From NCBI RefSeq assembly GCF_000185845.1, contig NZ_GL629647.1, positions 2,257,888-2,290,668 of the forward strand: a DNA stretch of 32,781 bases. Direction: 5' to 3'. Origin of the DNA: Segatella salivae DSM 15606 (GTDB lineage Bacteria > Bacteroidota > Bacteroidia > Bacteroidales > Bacteroidaceae). Positions 1 to 6,873 of the stretch are shown here, piece after piece; the stretch's first letter is position 1, and every line of letters begins with the position of its first letter. The notes under the pieces are model-generated. The model was given only the letters and a program-made list of their open reading frames with translations, searched no databases and was not told where the DNA came from. Both the position numbers and the translations under genes were made by a program.

Positions 1-1062
1 ACCAATAATACCCGTAACAAGATAATGATTCTTATTAAATATAGTGTTAAGTGCACCTCCCATAGAAGTGAGTACACCAATTTCTTCGAGACAAGCCACG
101 GCCATCAGGATGCCAAGGAAGAACAAAATGGTGCTCATATCAATGCGACTCAGTAGATTGGAAACACGCTTTTGGAATGTCATTTCTTTCTGATGGCGGT
201 GCAGTTTGCGGTAGAATACCTCGGTAACTGTCCATAAAACACCAAGCACAAGAAGGATTCCAACGAATGGGGGCAGGTGAGTTATCGACTTGAATACTGG
301 TACAAACATCAGTCCTCCCACGCCAATGATGAAGATAATCTTGCGTTCTGAACTCGTAAATTCATGCACTTCACCATCTCGAATGTCGTAAGGTTGTGAG
401 CTTTCTTGCTTGAGTTCACCTTTGAGTTGCCGTTGAAGTATCAGCATAGGGATAAGGAGTGAGATGACAGATGGAATGAAAATCTCGCTGATTACGCCTA
501 AAGCCGTGATCACACCCTTATTCCATAACATGATAGTTGTGATGTCTCCGATGGGCGAAAATGCACCTCCTGAGTTGGCAGCGATAATGACTAAAGACGC
601 ATATATGAGTCGATCTTTATGGTCATGAACAAGCTTTCGCAGAATCATAATCATCACAATGGTCGATGTTAAGTTATCAAGTATGGCCGAAAGAAAGAAA
701 GTCATGAAGGCAATCTTCCACAAAAGAGAACGCTTACTCTTAGTACTCATGCGGGTTTGTACCCAATTGAATCCCCCATTTTGGTCGACAATCTCAACAA
801 TTGTCATTGCCCCCATGAGGAAAAACAACGTTGTTGAGGTGCTTCCTAAATGGTGTTCAATGGCGGCATTCACAGCATTTGTAAGCGCATTACCAGTCAA
901 TCCGGGGAGATAAATGCCAGGATTAACCATGAAAAGTGTCCAGCATGCCACGAACATCAGCAGTGCGATAGCAGCCTTGTTGACTTTCGTGATACTTTCA
1001 AGGGCAATAAACATGTAGCCAACTACAAATACCACGATAATAAGAACAGTTAAAGTTGTCAT
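1..1062 (-). CDS. nhaD: NhaD-type Na+/H+ antiporter, C-terminus beyond the left edge
   Basis: Inner-membrane sodium/proton antiporter of the ArsB/NhaD (ion transporter) superfamily, which exports Na+ in exchange for H+. The frame is open from the ATG at 1062 to the window edge, giving 354 residues of a protein usually somewhat over 400 long, so the last membrane segments are missing. The N-terminus (MTTLTVLIIVVFVVGYMFIA) is a membrane segment, followed by many hydrophobic helices. The best family mark is the conserved stretch NSGGAFSPIGDITTIMLW near residue 175, together with the upstream DNLTSTIVMIMILRKL segment. The start is supported by a -7 box on the same strand about 35 bases upstream. 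It is transcribed divergently from the gene at 1191. I am confident of the family; sodium specificity is inferred from it. Confidence 0.88.
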   Translation of the reverse strand, partial: MTTLTVLIIVVFVVGYMFIALESITKVNKAAIALLMFVACWTLFMVNPGIYLPGLTGNALTNAVNAAIEHHLGSTSTTLFFLMGAMTIVEIVDQNGGFNWVQTRMSTKSKRSLLWKIAFMTFFLSAILDNLTSTIVMIMILRKLVHDHKDRLIYASLVIIAANSGGAFSPIGDITTIMLWNKGVITALGVISEIFIPSVISLLIPMLILQRQLKGELKQESSQPYDIRDGEVHEFTSSERKIIFIIGVGGLMFVPVFKSITHLPPFVGILLVLGVLWTVTEVFYRKLHRHQKEMTFQKRVSNLLSRIDMSTILFFLGILMAVACLEEIGVLTSMGGALNTIFNKNHYLVTGIIG

Positions 1063-1096
1063 TTTATTATAAATATTTAATTCTGTATAAGCACTG

Positions 1097-1104
1097 CAAA
1101 GTTA
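1097..1104 (-). promoter_or_regulatory. Bacteroidetes -7 box (TAACTTTG) for the antiporter gene
   Basis: TAACTTTG fits the Bacteroidetes sigma-ABfr -7 consensus TAnnTTTG. It would start transcription near 1091 and leave a leader of about 30 bases before the ATG at 1062. I see no good -33 TTTG at the usual spacing. Confidence 0.5.
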
Positions 1105-1148
1105 AGAAAAAAAACATTATTAGCCACGATAATTTGAAATTAAAACAT

Positions 1149-1156
1149 TATCTTTG
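1149..1156 (+). promoter_or_regulatory. Bacteroidetes -7 box (TATCTTTG) for the 1191 gene and its operon
   Basis: TATCTTTG fits TAnnTTTG exactly. Transcription would begin around 1161-1163, which is where the upstream candidate ATG (1161) lies. This favours the ATG at 1191 as the real start, with a leader of about 30 bases, unless the message is leaderless. No -33 TTTG is seen at normal spacing. Confidence 0.5.
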
Positions 1157-1190
1157 TAGCATGAATTCACAGCCAGAGAACAGCATTAGA

Positions 1191-1766
1191 ATGAGCGAGA
1201 ATATAGTCGTTGCTGATGCAGATTACTTAGATTCGGTCGTATTTGACCTCATTGTGAACTTTGAACGCATGATAGGTAGGCCGCTACCGAAGGCAGATTT
1301 GAGTCAGTGGGCTGTCTGTATGGCGCTCGATGGCGGTGTGCGTGCAGGGAAGAATGATGTTCATGTGGTACTTGTTCATGATGAAAAGCATAAAGAAATG
1401 GATAATTTCAAACCGTCAAACTATGAACATGACCTCCATGCACGTGCTTTTTCAGATGACTATTTGGGCGAATTTACGATAACTTCTGTGGCATTAGGCG
1501 ATGCTATCAGTAAGGAAGAATATTTTGAAAACGTGCTCCACACACTCCTTGATCATAAGGAAGTGCATCGCATAATGTTAGTTCCCGACAGCGAACATGG
1601 TAATGCTTATGACCGCATTCGTCATCTTTTGCAACGTGTAGACGATGATAATAAGCGCATAACGCTATTTGCTATGCAGCCCATGGAAGGCGGAAACTTC
1701 CGTCAAGAGATATTAGGCTATTCGTTGATGAACGCATTAGGCATCAAAGCTGAAGAAATAAAATAA
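1191..1766 (+). CDS. Small conserved Bacteroidales protein (DUF6621-like), function unknown
   Basis: A 191-residue soluble, acidic protein with no signal peptide or membrane segment. It resembles a family of uncharacterised Bacteroidales proteins that I recall as DUF6621; that name is from memory. Conserved-looking parts are FDLIVNFERMIGRPLPKADL near residue 20 and a C-terminal block ITLFAMQPMEGGNFRQEILG. I chose the ATG at 1191 because the one at 1161 falls on the predicted transcription start; the frame is also open further upstream to 1056, but that part overlaps both promoters. The gene ends 6 bases before the carboxynorspermidine synthase start, so the two are probably one operon and may share a cellular role. 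No function can be assigned. Confidence 0.8.
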   Translation: MSENIVVADADYLDSVVFDLIVNFERMIGRPLPKADLSQWAVCMALDGGVRAGKNDVHVVLVHDEKHKEMDNFKPSNYEHDLHARAFSDDYLGEFTITSVALGDAISKEEYFENVLHTLLDHKEVHRIMLVPDSEHGNAYDRIRHLLQRVDDDNKRITLFAMQPMEGGNFRQEILGYSLMNALGIKAEEIK

Positions 1767-1772
1767 AGAGAT

Positions 1773-3011
1773 ATGAGTAGAATTTTGATGATAGGTGCTG
1801 GCGGTGTAGCCACCGTTGCAGCCTTTAAGATGGCACAGAACAGTGAAATCTTCTCTGAATTGATGATTGCCAGTCACCACAAAGCTAAGTGTGATCGACT
1901 CGTTCAGGCAATACATGCGAAAGGATATAAGTTGGATATCAAGACCGCTGAAGTCGATGCAGATGATGTTGAACAACTAAAAGTGCTGTTCAATGACTAT
2001 AAACCCGAGCTGGTTGTAAACCTTGCATTGCCCTATCAGGACCTAACCATCATGGAAGCATGCTTGGCTTGTGGCTGCAACTATCTTGATACAGCAAACT
2101 ATGAGCCTAAGGATGAGGCACATTTTGAGTACTCTTGGCAGTGGGCTTATAAGGAAAAGTTTGAGCAAGCAGGGCTAACAGCAATCTTGGGTTGTGGATT
2201 TGACCCTGGTGTTTCAGGCATATTTACGGCTTATGCGGCTAAACATTACTTCGATGAGATACAATATCTCGACATTGTTGATTGCAATGCAGGAAACCAC
2301 CACAAAGCTTTCGCGACGAATTTTAACCCAGAAATCAACATCAGAGAGATTACACAGAAGGGCCTTTACTATAAAGATGGCGAGTGGATTGAAACCGAAC
2401 CATTAGCTGTTCACCAAGATATTACGTACCCAAACATAGGTCCTCGCGACAGTTATCTTATGCATCATGAAGAACTTGAGTCTTTAGTTAAGAACTATCC
2501 GACCATAAAACAAGCTCGCTTTTGGATGACTTTCGGACAGCAATATCTTAATTATCTCGACGTGATTCAGAACATAGGAATGGCTCGAATAGATGAAGTT
2601 GAGGTAGAAGCTCCATTGGTTGATGACCCAACGAAGACCGCAAAGGTGAAAATAGTGCCTTTACAATTCCTCAAAGCTGTGCTACCTAATCCCCAAGATT
2701 TAGGCGAAAACTATGATGGAGAGACTTCTATTGGTTGCCGAATCCGCGGACTTAAGGATGGAAAGGAACGCACTTATTATGTTTATAACAACTGTAAACA
2801 TCAGGAAGCATATAGAGAAACCGGCATGCAGGGAGTCAGTTATACGACTGGAGTGCCTGCAATGATTGGCTCAATGATGTTCCTAAAGGGTATTTGGAAA
2901 CGCCCGGGAGTGTGGAATGTAGAGGACTTCAACCCCGATCCATTTATGGATGAGCTCAACAAACAAGGGCTTCCATGGCATGAAGTGTTTGATGGTGACT
3001 TAGAACTCTAA
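1773..3011 (+). CDS. Carboxynorspermidine synthase (saccharopine dehydrogenase family)
   Basis: A 412-residue NAD(P)-dependent enzyme of the saccharopine dehydrogenase fold. In Bacteroidetes this protein condenses aspartate semialdehyde with a diamine to give a carboxylated polyamine, the first step of an alternative spermidine route. The N-terminal Rossmann motif GAGGVA is at residues 8-13 (preceded by MSRILMI), followed by LVVNLALPYQDLTIMEACL and CGCNYLDTANYEP, typical of this group rather than of fungal saccharopine reductase. It starts 6 bases after the stop of the upstream small protein, indicating co-transcription. The partner carboxynorspermidine decarboxylase is not in the window. The enzyme class is secure; the exact diamine substrate is inferred from the family. 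Confidence 0.85.
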   Translation: MSRILMIGAGGVATVAAFKMAQNSEIFSELMIASHHKAKCDRLVQAIHAKGYKLDIKTAEVDADDVEQLKVLFNDYKPELVVNLALPYQDLTIMEACLACGCNYLDTANYEPKDEAHFEYSWQWAYKEKFEQAGLTAILGCGFDPGVSGIFTAYAAKHYFDEIQYLDIVDCNAGNHHKAFATNFNPEINIREITQKGLYYKDGEWIETEPLAVHQDITYPNIGPRDSYLMHHEELESLVKNYPTIKQARFWMTFGQQYLNYLDVIQNIGMARIDEVEVEAPLVDDPTKTAKVKIVPLQFLKAVLPNPQDLGENYDGETSIGCRIRGLKDGKERTYYVYNNCKHQEAYRETGMQGVSYTTGVPAMIGSMMFLKGIWKRPGVWNVEDFNPDPFMDELNKQGLPWHEVFDGDLEL

Positions 3012-3061
3012 TCTATATACGGGACAGCTTGTCTCATTTAATGATATAAATCCTAACAAAT

Positions 3062-4081
3062 ATGGCAAAAGAAACAGAGGCTAACCAGCAAAGTGAGAAG
3101 CTAAAGGCTTTGCAGGCAGCAATGTCTAAGATAGAAAAAGACTTTGGAAAAGGTTCTATTATGCGTATGGGCGACGAACAAATTGAAAATGTTGACGTCA
3201 TCCCTTCAGGCAGTATAGGACTCAATGTGGCACTCGGTGTGGGCGGATATCCACGTGGTCGTATCATCGAAATATATGGACCTGAGTCATCAGGAAAGAC
3301 TACTTTGGCGCTACATGCAATCGCAGAAGCGCAAAAAATGGGCGGCATTGCAGCCTTCATTGATGCAGAACACGCCTTTGATCGCTTCTATGCAGAGAAA
3401 CTTGGGGTTGATGTTGACAACCTTTGGATAAGCCAACCCGACAATGGGGAACAGGCGTTACAGATTGCCGATGAGCTAATTCGCTCGAGTGCAATTGATA
3501 TTCTCGTTGTCGATTCAGTCGCTGCGCTGACTCCAAAGAAAGAGATTGAGGGCGACATGGGTGATAATGTCGTCGGACTTCAAGCGCGTTTGATGAGTCA
3601 AGCCTTACGAAAGCTAACGTCAACGATAAGTAAAACCAACACATGTTGTATCTTTATTAATCAACTTCGCGAGAAGATTGGCGTGATGTTTGGTAGTCCT
3701 GAGACCACAACGGGCGGCAATGCACTTAAGTTTTATAGTAGTGTTCGTCTCGACATTCGACGCGTTACAAGTCTTAAAGACGGTGATAACATCATAGGAA
3801 ATCAAGTGAGAGTGAAGGTCGTAAAGAATAAAGTTGCACCTCCATTCCGCAAGGTTGAGTTTGAGATTCTATTCGGAGAAGGAATCAGTAAGGTTGGAGA
3901 AATCCTCGATCTTGGCGTTGAATATGGCATAATTCAAAAGAGTGGAAGCTGGTTTAGCTATAATAGTTCGAAGCTTGCACAAGGCCGTGACGCCACAAAG
4001 AACTTGCTTCGAGATAATCCAGAGCTTTGCGATGAGCTTGAAGGACAAATCCGTCAGGCTATCGAAGAGAAGAAAGAATAA
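3062..4081 (+). CDS. recA: RecA recombinase
   Basis: Cytoplasmic ATP-dependent strand-exchange protein for homologous recombination and repair, 339 residues, near the usual family length. Visible landmarks are Walker A GPESSGKT (73-80), the catalytic glutamate of DAEHAFD (E103), Walker B ILVVDS (147-152), the loop-2 stretch GSPETTTGGNALKF (211-224) and the inter-subunit motif QLREKIGVMF (201-210). The C-terminal tail is short and ends EEKKE. The start ATG follows an A-rich leader without a Shine-Dalgarno sequence. I see no -7 box in the 50 bases between the preceding stop (3011) and this gene, so it may be read through from the upstream operon. It is followed by a strong terminator at 4105. 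Confidence 0.98.
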   Translation: MAKETEANQQSEKLKALQAAMSKIEKDFGKGSIMRMGDEQIENVDVIPSGSIGLNVALGVGGYPRGRIIEIYGPESSGKTTLALHAIAEAQKMGGIAAFIDAEHAFDRFYAEKLGVDVDNLWISQPDNGEQALQIADELIRSSAIDILVVDSVAALTPKKEIEGDMGDNVVGLQARLMSQALRKLTSTISKTNTCCIFINQLREKIGVMFGSPETTTGGNALKFYSSVRLDIRRVTSLKDGDNIIGNQVRVKVVKNKVAPPFRKVEFEILFGEGISKVGEILDLGVEYGIIQKSGSWFSYNSSKLAQGRDATKNLLRDNPELCDELEGQIRQAIEEKKE

Positions 4082-4104
4082 GATAAAAGAATAGCAATAG
4101 TGGT

Positions 4105-4143
4105 AGCTCGGATATGAAATCATTTCATGTCCGAGCTTTTTTT
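4105..4143 (+). terminator. Rho-independent terminator after recA
   Basis: Inverted arms AGCTCGGATATGAAAT and ATTTCATGTCCGAGCT pair along their length with a single T-G wobble, then a run of T follows (4138-4143). The hairpin lies 24 bases after the recA stop and separates recA from alanine dehydrogenase. Confidence 0.9.
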
Positions 4144-4203
4144 GTGTCGTTGTTTCTATCTGTTAAATTTCCTTTTTGCGTAACAACCAATTAGAATTAT
4201 CGT

Positions 4204-4211
4204 TATATTTG
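4204..4211 (+). promoter_or_regulatory. Bacteroidetes -7 box (TATATTTG) for alanine dehydrogenase
   Basis: TATATTTG matches TAnnTTTG. A TTTTTG at 4173-4178 lies 25 bases upstream and could serve as the -33 element, at the long end of the spacing range. The predicted leader to the ATG at 4260 is about 43 bases and contains the sequence CGAAAGGA just before the start. Confidence 0.65.
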
Positions 4212-4259
4212 TTGCAAAACTCTATTACTATTAACTTTAATAACGAAAGGAATACGGCT

Positions 4260-5363
4260 ATGAAGATTGGAATTCCACGCGAGATTAAGAACAATGAGAA
4301 CCGTGTAGGCATGACTCCTACGGGTGTAAGTGAACTTTCTAAGCACGGACATGAAGTCTATGTGCAACGCAGTGCAGGGGAAAATAGTGGCTTCTCTGAT
4401 GCTGACTATGAGGCGGTTGGCGCTAAAATCCTTCCTGATATCGCTGCAGTTTATGCCGAGGCAGACATGATTTTGAAGGTGAAAGAGCCTATCCCATCTG
4501 AATATTCACTTGTGCGCGAGAACCAAGTGGTATTCACTTACTTCCATTTTTCCTGTGATCGAGCACTCACCGAGGCTATGATGAAGAGCAAAGCTGTGTG
4601 TATTGCTTACGAAACGGTGCAGCTTTCTGATGGCTCTTTGCCTTTACTTGTACCGATGAGTGAGGTTGCTGGTCGCATGGCTGTACTCAATGGGGCACAT
4701 TATCTGCAAACCACGAAGGGCGGAAATGGTAAACTTATCTGTGGCGTTCCTGGGGTTTTGCCGGCTCGAGTGCTTGTCCTTGGCGGTGGAACTGTGGGAG
4801 AAGCTGCCGCAAGAATGGCTGCAGGACTCGGTGCTGAGGTTACTATTGCCGATGTTTGTCTGCCCCGTTTGCGCCGGTTGGGTATTGATTTGCCTGCCAA
4901 TGTGCATACACTTTATTCGACATCTTATAACATTCGTCAGCAACTTCCCGTCACAGATCTTGTCATTGGCGCTGTTCTTGTGCCCGGAGATAAGGCACCT
5001 AAGCTCATCACTCGTGACATGTTGAAACTCATGAAGCCTGGAACTGTGCTTGCAGATGTGGCTATCGACCAGGGCGGATGCTTCGAAACATCTCATCCAA
5101 CATCTCATTCTGAGCCGGTATATGACGTGGATGGCATCATACATTATTGTGTGGCGAACATCCCAGGAGCGGTTCCCAACACCTCAACTTCGGCCTTAAC
5201 AAACGCTACTTTGCGTTATGCTATAGCCTTGGCTGATAAGGGTTGGCAGCAGGCTTGCCGTGAAGACGAAGCGCTTCTCAAGGGAGTTAACATCGTAAAT
5301 GGCTGCATTACCTATAAGGCGGTGGCCGATGTGTTTGGTCTCGACTGCCATTCGGCAATTTAA
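4260..5363 (+). CDS. ald: Alanine dehydrogenase
   Basis: NAD-dependent L-alanine dehydrogenase, 367 residues, interconverting alanine with pyruvate and ammonia in the cytoplasm. The residues described for the family fall at the expected numbers: K75 in KVKEP, H96 in YFHFS and D270 in AIDQGG. The nucleotide-binding motif GGGTVG is at 175-180. The start is the ATG at 4260, preceded by GAAAGGA at 4245-4251; the frame is open back to 4176 but that extension runs through the -7 box and lacks family similarity. It is flanked by the recA terminator upstream and a long repeat-rich gap downstream, so it is probably monocistronic. Confidence 0.95.
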   Translation: MKIGIPREIKNNENRVGMTPTGVSELSKHGHEVYVQRSAGENSGFSDADYEAVGAKILPDIAAVYAEADMILKVKEPIPSEYSLVRENQVVFTYFHFSCDRALTEAMMKSKAVCIAYETVQLSDGSLPLLVPMSEVAGRMAVLNGAHYLQTTKGGNGKLICGVPGVLPARVLVLGGGTVGEAAARMAAGLGAEVTIADVCLPRLRRLGIDLPANVHTLYSTSYNIRQQLPVTDLVIGAVLVPGDKAPKLITRDMLKLMKPGTVLADVAIDQGGCFETSHPTSHSEPVYDVDGIIHYCVANIPGAVPNTSTSALTNATLRYAIALADKGWQQACREDEALLKGVNIVNGCITYKAVADVFGLDCHSAI

Positions 5364-5710
5364 TTCGGCTGTAAACGATATTTCATAAGATATAAAAACG
5401 AATAATAGTTTATTTATTTCGGCTTAAAAAACATCCCTCATTCCTCTCCAACGTGGGGAGGATAGGGATATAAAAGGCTTGTAGAGACATCGCATTTACA
5501 ATCCTTCTTACCTTTGCAGCGCTGGTGATTGGCTTGCAAATTTGTAAGTTTTGTATCACGATTTCTAAACGTTTTTCATTCTATTATATAGAGAATGAAA
5601 TGTGTTTTTTGTGTAGTTTTAGAATGTTTTGTAGGAAAAGCTTCCTTTATCACGATGAGCAAAAGCGTTCGTTTATAGCCATAGTAAGCATGGTTACCTC
5701 TGTTTGGCTG
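5364..5710. other. Intergenic stretch after alanine dehydrogenase; no convincing gene
   Basis: No protein with recognisable similarity is seen. It holds a hairpin at 5433-5469 and a TACCTTTG at 5509-5516 that matches the -7 consensus on the + strand. A Cys-rich 70-codon frame starting GTG at 5525 ends inside the stem-loop repeat at 5711 and is probably not a gene. If the -7 box is active, its transcript would run into the repeats downstream. Confidence 0.6.
5426..5469 (-). terminator. Possible minus-strand terminator hairpin
   Basis: ATCCCT (5433-5438) pairs with AGGGAT (5464-5469), and inside it CCTCTCC pairs with GGGGAGG with one wobble and a small internal bulge. Read on the minus strand the hairpin is followed by a run of six T (5426-5431). 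It would stop transcripts entering ald from the convergent side. It could instead be another dispersed GC-rich repeat. Confidence 0.4.
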
Positions 5711-5774
5711 GGTGAAATGCGTCATATTATCGTGTAATCTCTATTGTTTTACATCACGATTTGCCTCATTTCAC
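5711..5774 (+). repeat. Stem-loop repeat, family B, copy 1
   Basis: The left arm begins GGTGAAATGCGTCATATTAT and the right arm ends CTCATTTCAC; GTGAAATG pairs with CATTTCAC and the inner ATCGTG pairs with CACGAT. The loop contains GTAATCTCTATTGTTTTAC. The same loop with one change is found in the copy at 27607, and the left arm with GTAATCTC is found at 19299. It lies about 250 bases before the 66-bp array, as copy 3 lies before the single related unit near 19430. Confidence 0.7.
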
Positions 5775-5940
5775 TTTGTAATCTGCATCTAATTGCAACA
5801 TATTTATTATCAGTTTGTTACGCCGTTTGTTGTCATTGAAGGAGTGGAATCCGTAAGAATGAATAATCACACCATAGCAATTATCCACAGATCAAGAAGG
5901 CATTCGTCATCAATACCATTTGTTTTATAATGGTTTACCT

Positions 5941-6392
5941 ATGAATGTGTTTTCCATTATGAATGTTGTAACGATGCAACGCCGTGGAATTTATGTCAAT
6001 ATTCCCATGGATGTATTTTGCATTATGAATGTTATAACGACGCAACGCCGTAGATTTTATGCCAATATCCCCATGGATGTATTTTGCATTATGAATGTTA
6101 CAACAATGCAACGCCGTGGTTATTATGCCAATATCCCCATGGATGTATTTTGCATTATGAATGTTACAACAATGCAACGCCGTGGTTATTATGCCAATAT
6201 CCCCATGGATGTATTTTGCATTATGAATGTTACAACGATGTAATGCCGTAGATTTTATGCCAATATCCCCATGAATGTATGTGCCATTATGAATGTTGTA
6301 ACAACGCAACGCCGTGGAAATTATGTTAATATTTCCATGAATGTATTTGGCAATAAAAATGCCCTTATGGTGCAACGCCGTAGGTGTTGTTC
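5941..6392. repeat. Tandem array of six 66-bp units plus partial units
   Basis: Six consecutive 66-bp units start at 5959, 6025, 6091, 6157, 6223 and 6289. Each begins ATGAATGTT (all six) and contains GCAACGCCGT or the variant GTAATGCCGT, followed by CCATGRATGT near the end. A partial unit (5941-5958) precedes them and a diverged seventh (6355-6392) leads into the hairpins. Because 66 is a multiple of three, both strands show long repeated open frames of 22-residue period; this is a consequence of the unit length and not good evidence of coding. Units 3 and 4 are nearly identical, suggesting recent duplication. One related unit without expansion lies at about 19430-19490. Confidence 0.9.
6374..6390 (+). 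repeat. Hairpin H1, copy 1 (CAACGCC-GTA-GGTGTTG)
   Basis: CAACGCC (6374-6380) pairs with GGTGTTG through a GTA loop, with one G-T wobble. It is followed by a T-rich stretch TTCTTTTGATAG. In the second element the same position holds GCAACTCG-GTA-CGAGTTGC, so the stem is kept while its sequence changes. Confidence 0.65.
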
Positions 6393-6401
6393 TTTTGATA
6401 G

Positions 6402-6434
6402 CCCAGGGTTGGCGAGGAACGAGCCTACCCCGGG
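6402..6434 (+). repeat. Palindrome P, copy 1 (CCCAGGGT...ACCCCGGG)
   Basis: CCCAGGGT (6402-6409) faces ACCCCGGG (6427-6434) with one A-C mismatch. Inside, after a T-T mismatch, GGC pairs with GCC around the loop GAGGAACGA. It is preceded by TTTTGATAG, as in copy 3 at 19506, and a reverse-oriented copy follows at 6574. Confidence 0.8.
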
Positions 6435-6457
6435 TAGGCATCCACAAGGGGATTCAA

Positions 6458-6486
6458 CGCCATAGGTGTTGAGCTTTTTTTGAGAA
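6458..6486 (+). terminator. Hairpin H2 with T-run, terminator-like
   Basis: TCAACGCC pairs with GGTGTTGA (one G-T wobble) around an ATA loop and is followed by GC and a run of seven T. The shape is that of an intrinsic terminator, and the same hairpin with a T-run occurs at 19557. It sits inside the composite repeat, so it may be a structural part of the element rather than the end of a particular transcript. Confidence 0.55.
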
Positions 6487-6519
6487 AGTAGGCTTATAAC
6501 GAGGATATTCATGGCGGAT

Positions 6520-6536
6520 TACGCTTAGAAAGCGTA
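6520..6536 (+). repeat. Hairpin H3, copy 1 (TACGCTT-AGA-AAGCGTA)
   Basis: A perfect 7-bp stem with an AGA loop. The copy at 19623-19641 reads TTGCGCTT-AGA-AAGCGCAA: the A-T pair here is G-C there, a compensatory change that keeps the stem. Confidence 0.7.
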
Positions 6537-6573
6537 GCACTGATGGCATTGTTCCACCCACAACATATGCTAA

Positions 6574-6610
6574 CCCAGGGTAGCCTGCACTATCGTTTGG
6601 CAACCCTGGG
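6574..6610 (-). repeat. Palindrome P, inverted copy (CCCAGGGT...ACCCTGGG)
   Basis: CCCAGGGT (6574-6581) pairs perfectly with ACCCTGGG (6603-6610). Inside, after an A-A mismatch, GCC pairs with GGC. Its reverse complement begins GATAGCCCAGGGTTGCC, matching the start of the copies at 6402 and 19506, so it is the same element in opposite orientation. The sequence after it on the minus strand also contains the TTCAACGCCAT motif (about 6633-6645 on the + strand). Confidence 0.75.
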
Positions 6611-6778
6611 CTATCGAAACCGCAATATTTATGGCGTTGAAACCTTCTATTTATAACATGATTAACGTCAATATACGCCGAAATTAATGGCAAATTTCAC
6701 TGAAATAATATGATGTTTATGACACAGGATTGGCCATTTCAAATGAAACGCTGTGGGTTTTTATGGGGAAAAAGAAAT

Positions 6779-6828
6779 GGAATAGTAACGTTATAAATTG
6801 CTATATAGCACATGAACGCTACTATTCC
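6779..6828. repeat. Nested palindrome at the end of the repeat region
   Basis: GGAATAGTA (6779-6787) pairs with TACTATTCC (6820-6828). After one mismatch CGTT pairs with AACG (6789-6792 with 6815-6818), and the loop holds the perfect palindrome TGCTATATAGCA (6799-6810). On the minus strand it is followed by ATTTCTTTTT, so it could also act as a terminator for the peptidase gene. A similar GTGCTATATA sequence occurs near 19743-19752 after the second composite element. Confidence 0.65.
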
Positions 6829-6838
6829 ATGATGTGAT

Positions 6839-6868
6839 AAAAATGATTCAACCCCATTTGTTGGGGCT
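6839..6868 (-). terminator. Weak terminator after the M23 peptidase gene
   Basis: On the minus strand CCCCA and TGGGG form a 5-bp stem with a 5-base loop directly after the stop codon, followed eight bases later by five T. The stem is short. The larger nested palindrome just beyond may be the real stop signal. Confidence 0.35.
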
Positions 6869-6873
6869 GTTCA

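Noticed and set aside
1056..1190. N-terminal extension of the 1191 gene
   Set aside because: The added segment covers both divergent promoters, and the -7 box at 1149 would place the transcript start at or after 1161.
4176..4259. N-terminal extension of alanine dehydrogenase
   Set aside because: It runs through the -7 box at 4204-4211, and family proteins begin at MKIGIPRE.
5525..5737. 70-codon Cys-rich open frame
   Set aside because: It starts with GTG, runs into the stem-loop repeat at its end, and has no similarity I recognise.
5881..5889. Perfect DnaA-box-like TTATCCACA
   Set aside because: A single 9-mer of this kind is expected by chance in a window of this size, and there is no cluster, AT-rich unwinding region or dnaA gene nearby.
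5941..6392. CRISPR array
   Set aside because: The 66-bp units are contiguous and diverge gradually; there are no unique spacers of constant length and no cas genes.
5920..6465. Repeated open frames in the 66-bp array and its hairpins, on both strands
   Set aside because: They follow from a unit length divisible by three and from palindromes; no start signals, signal peptide or family similarity were seen.
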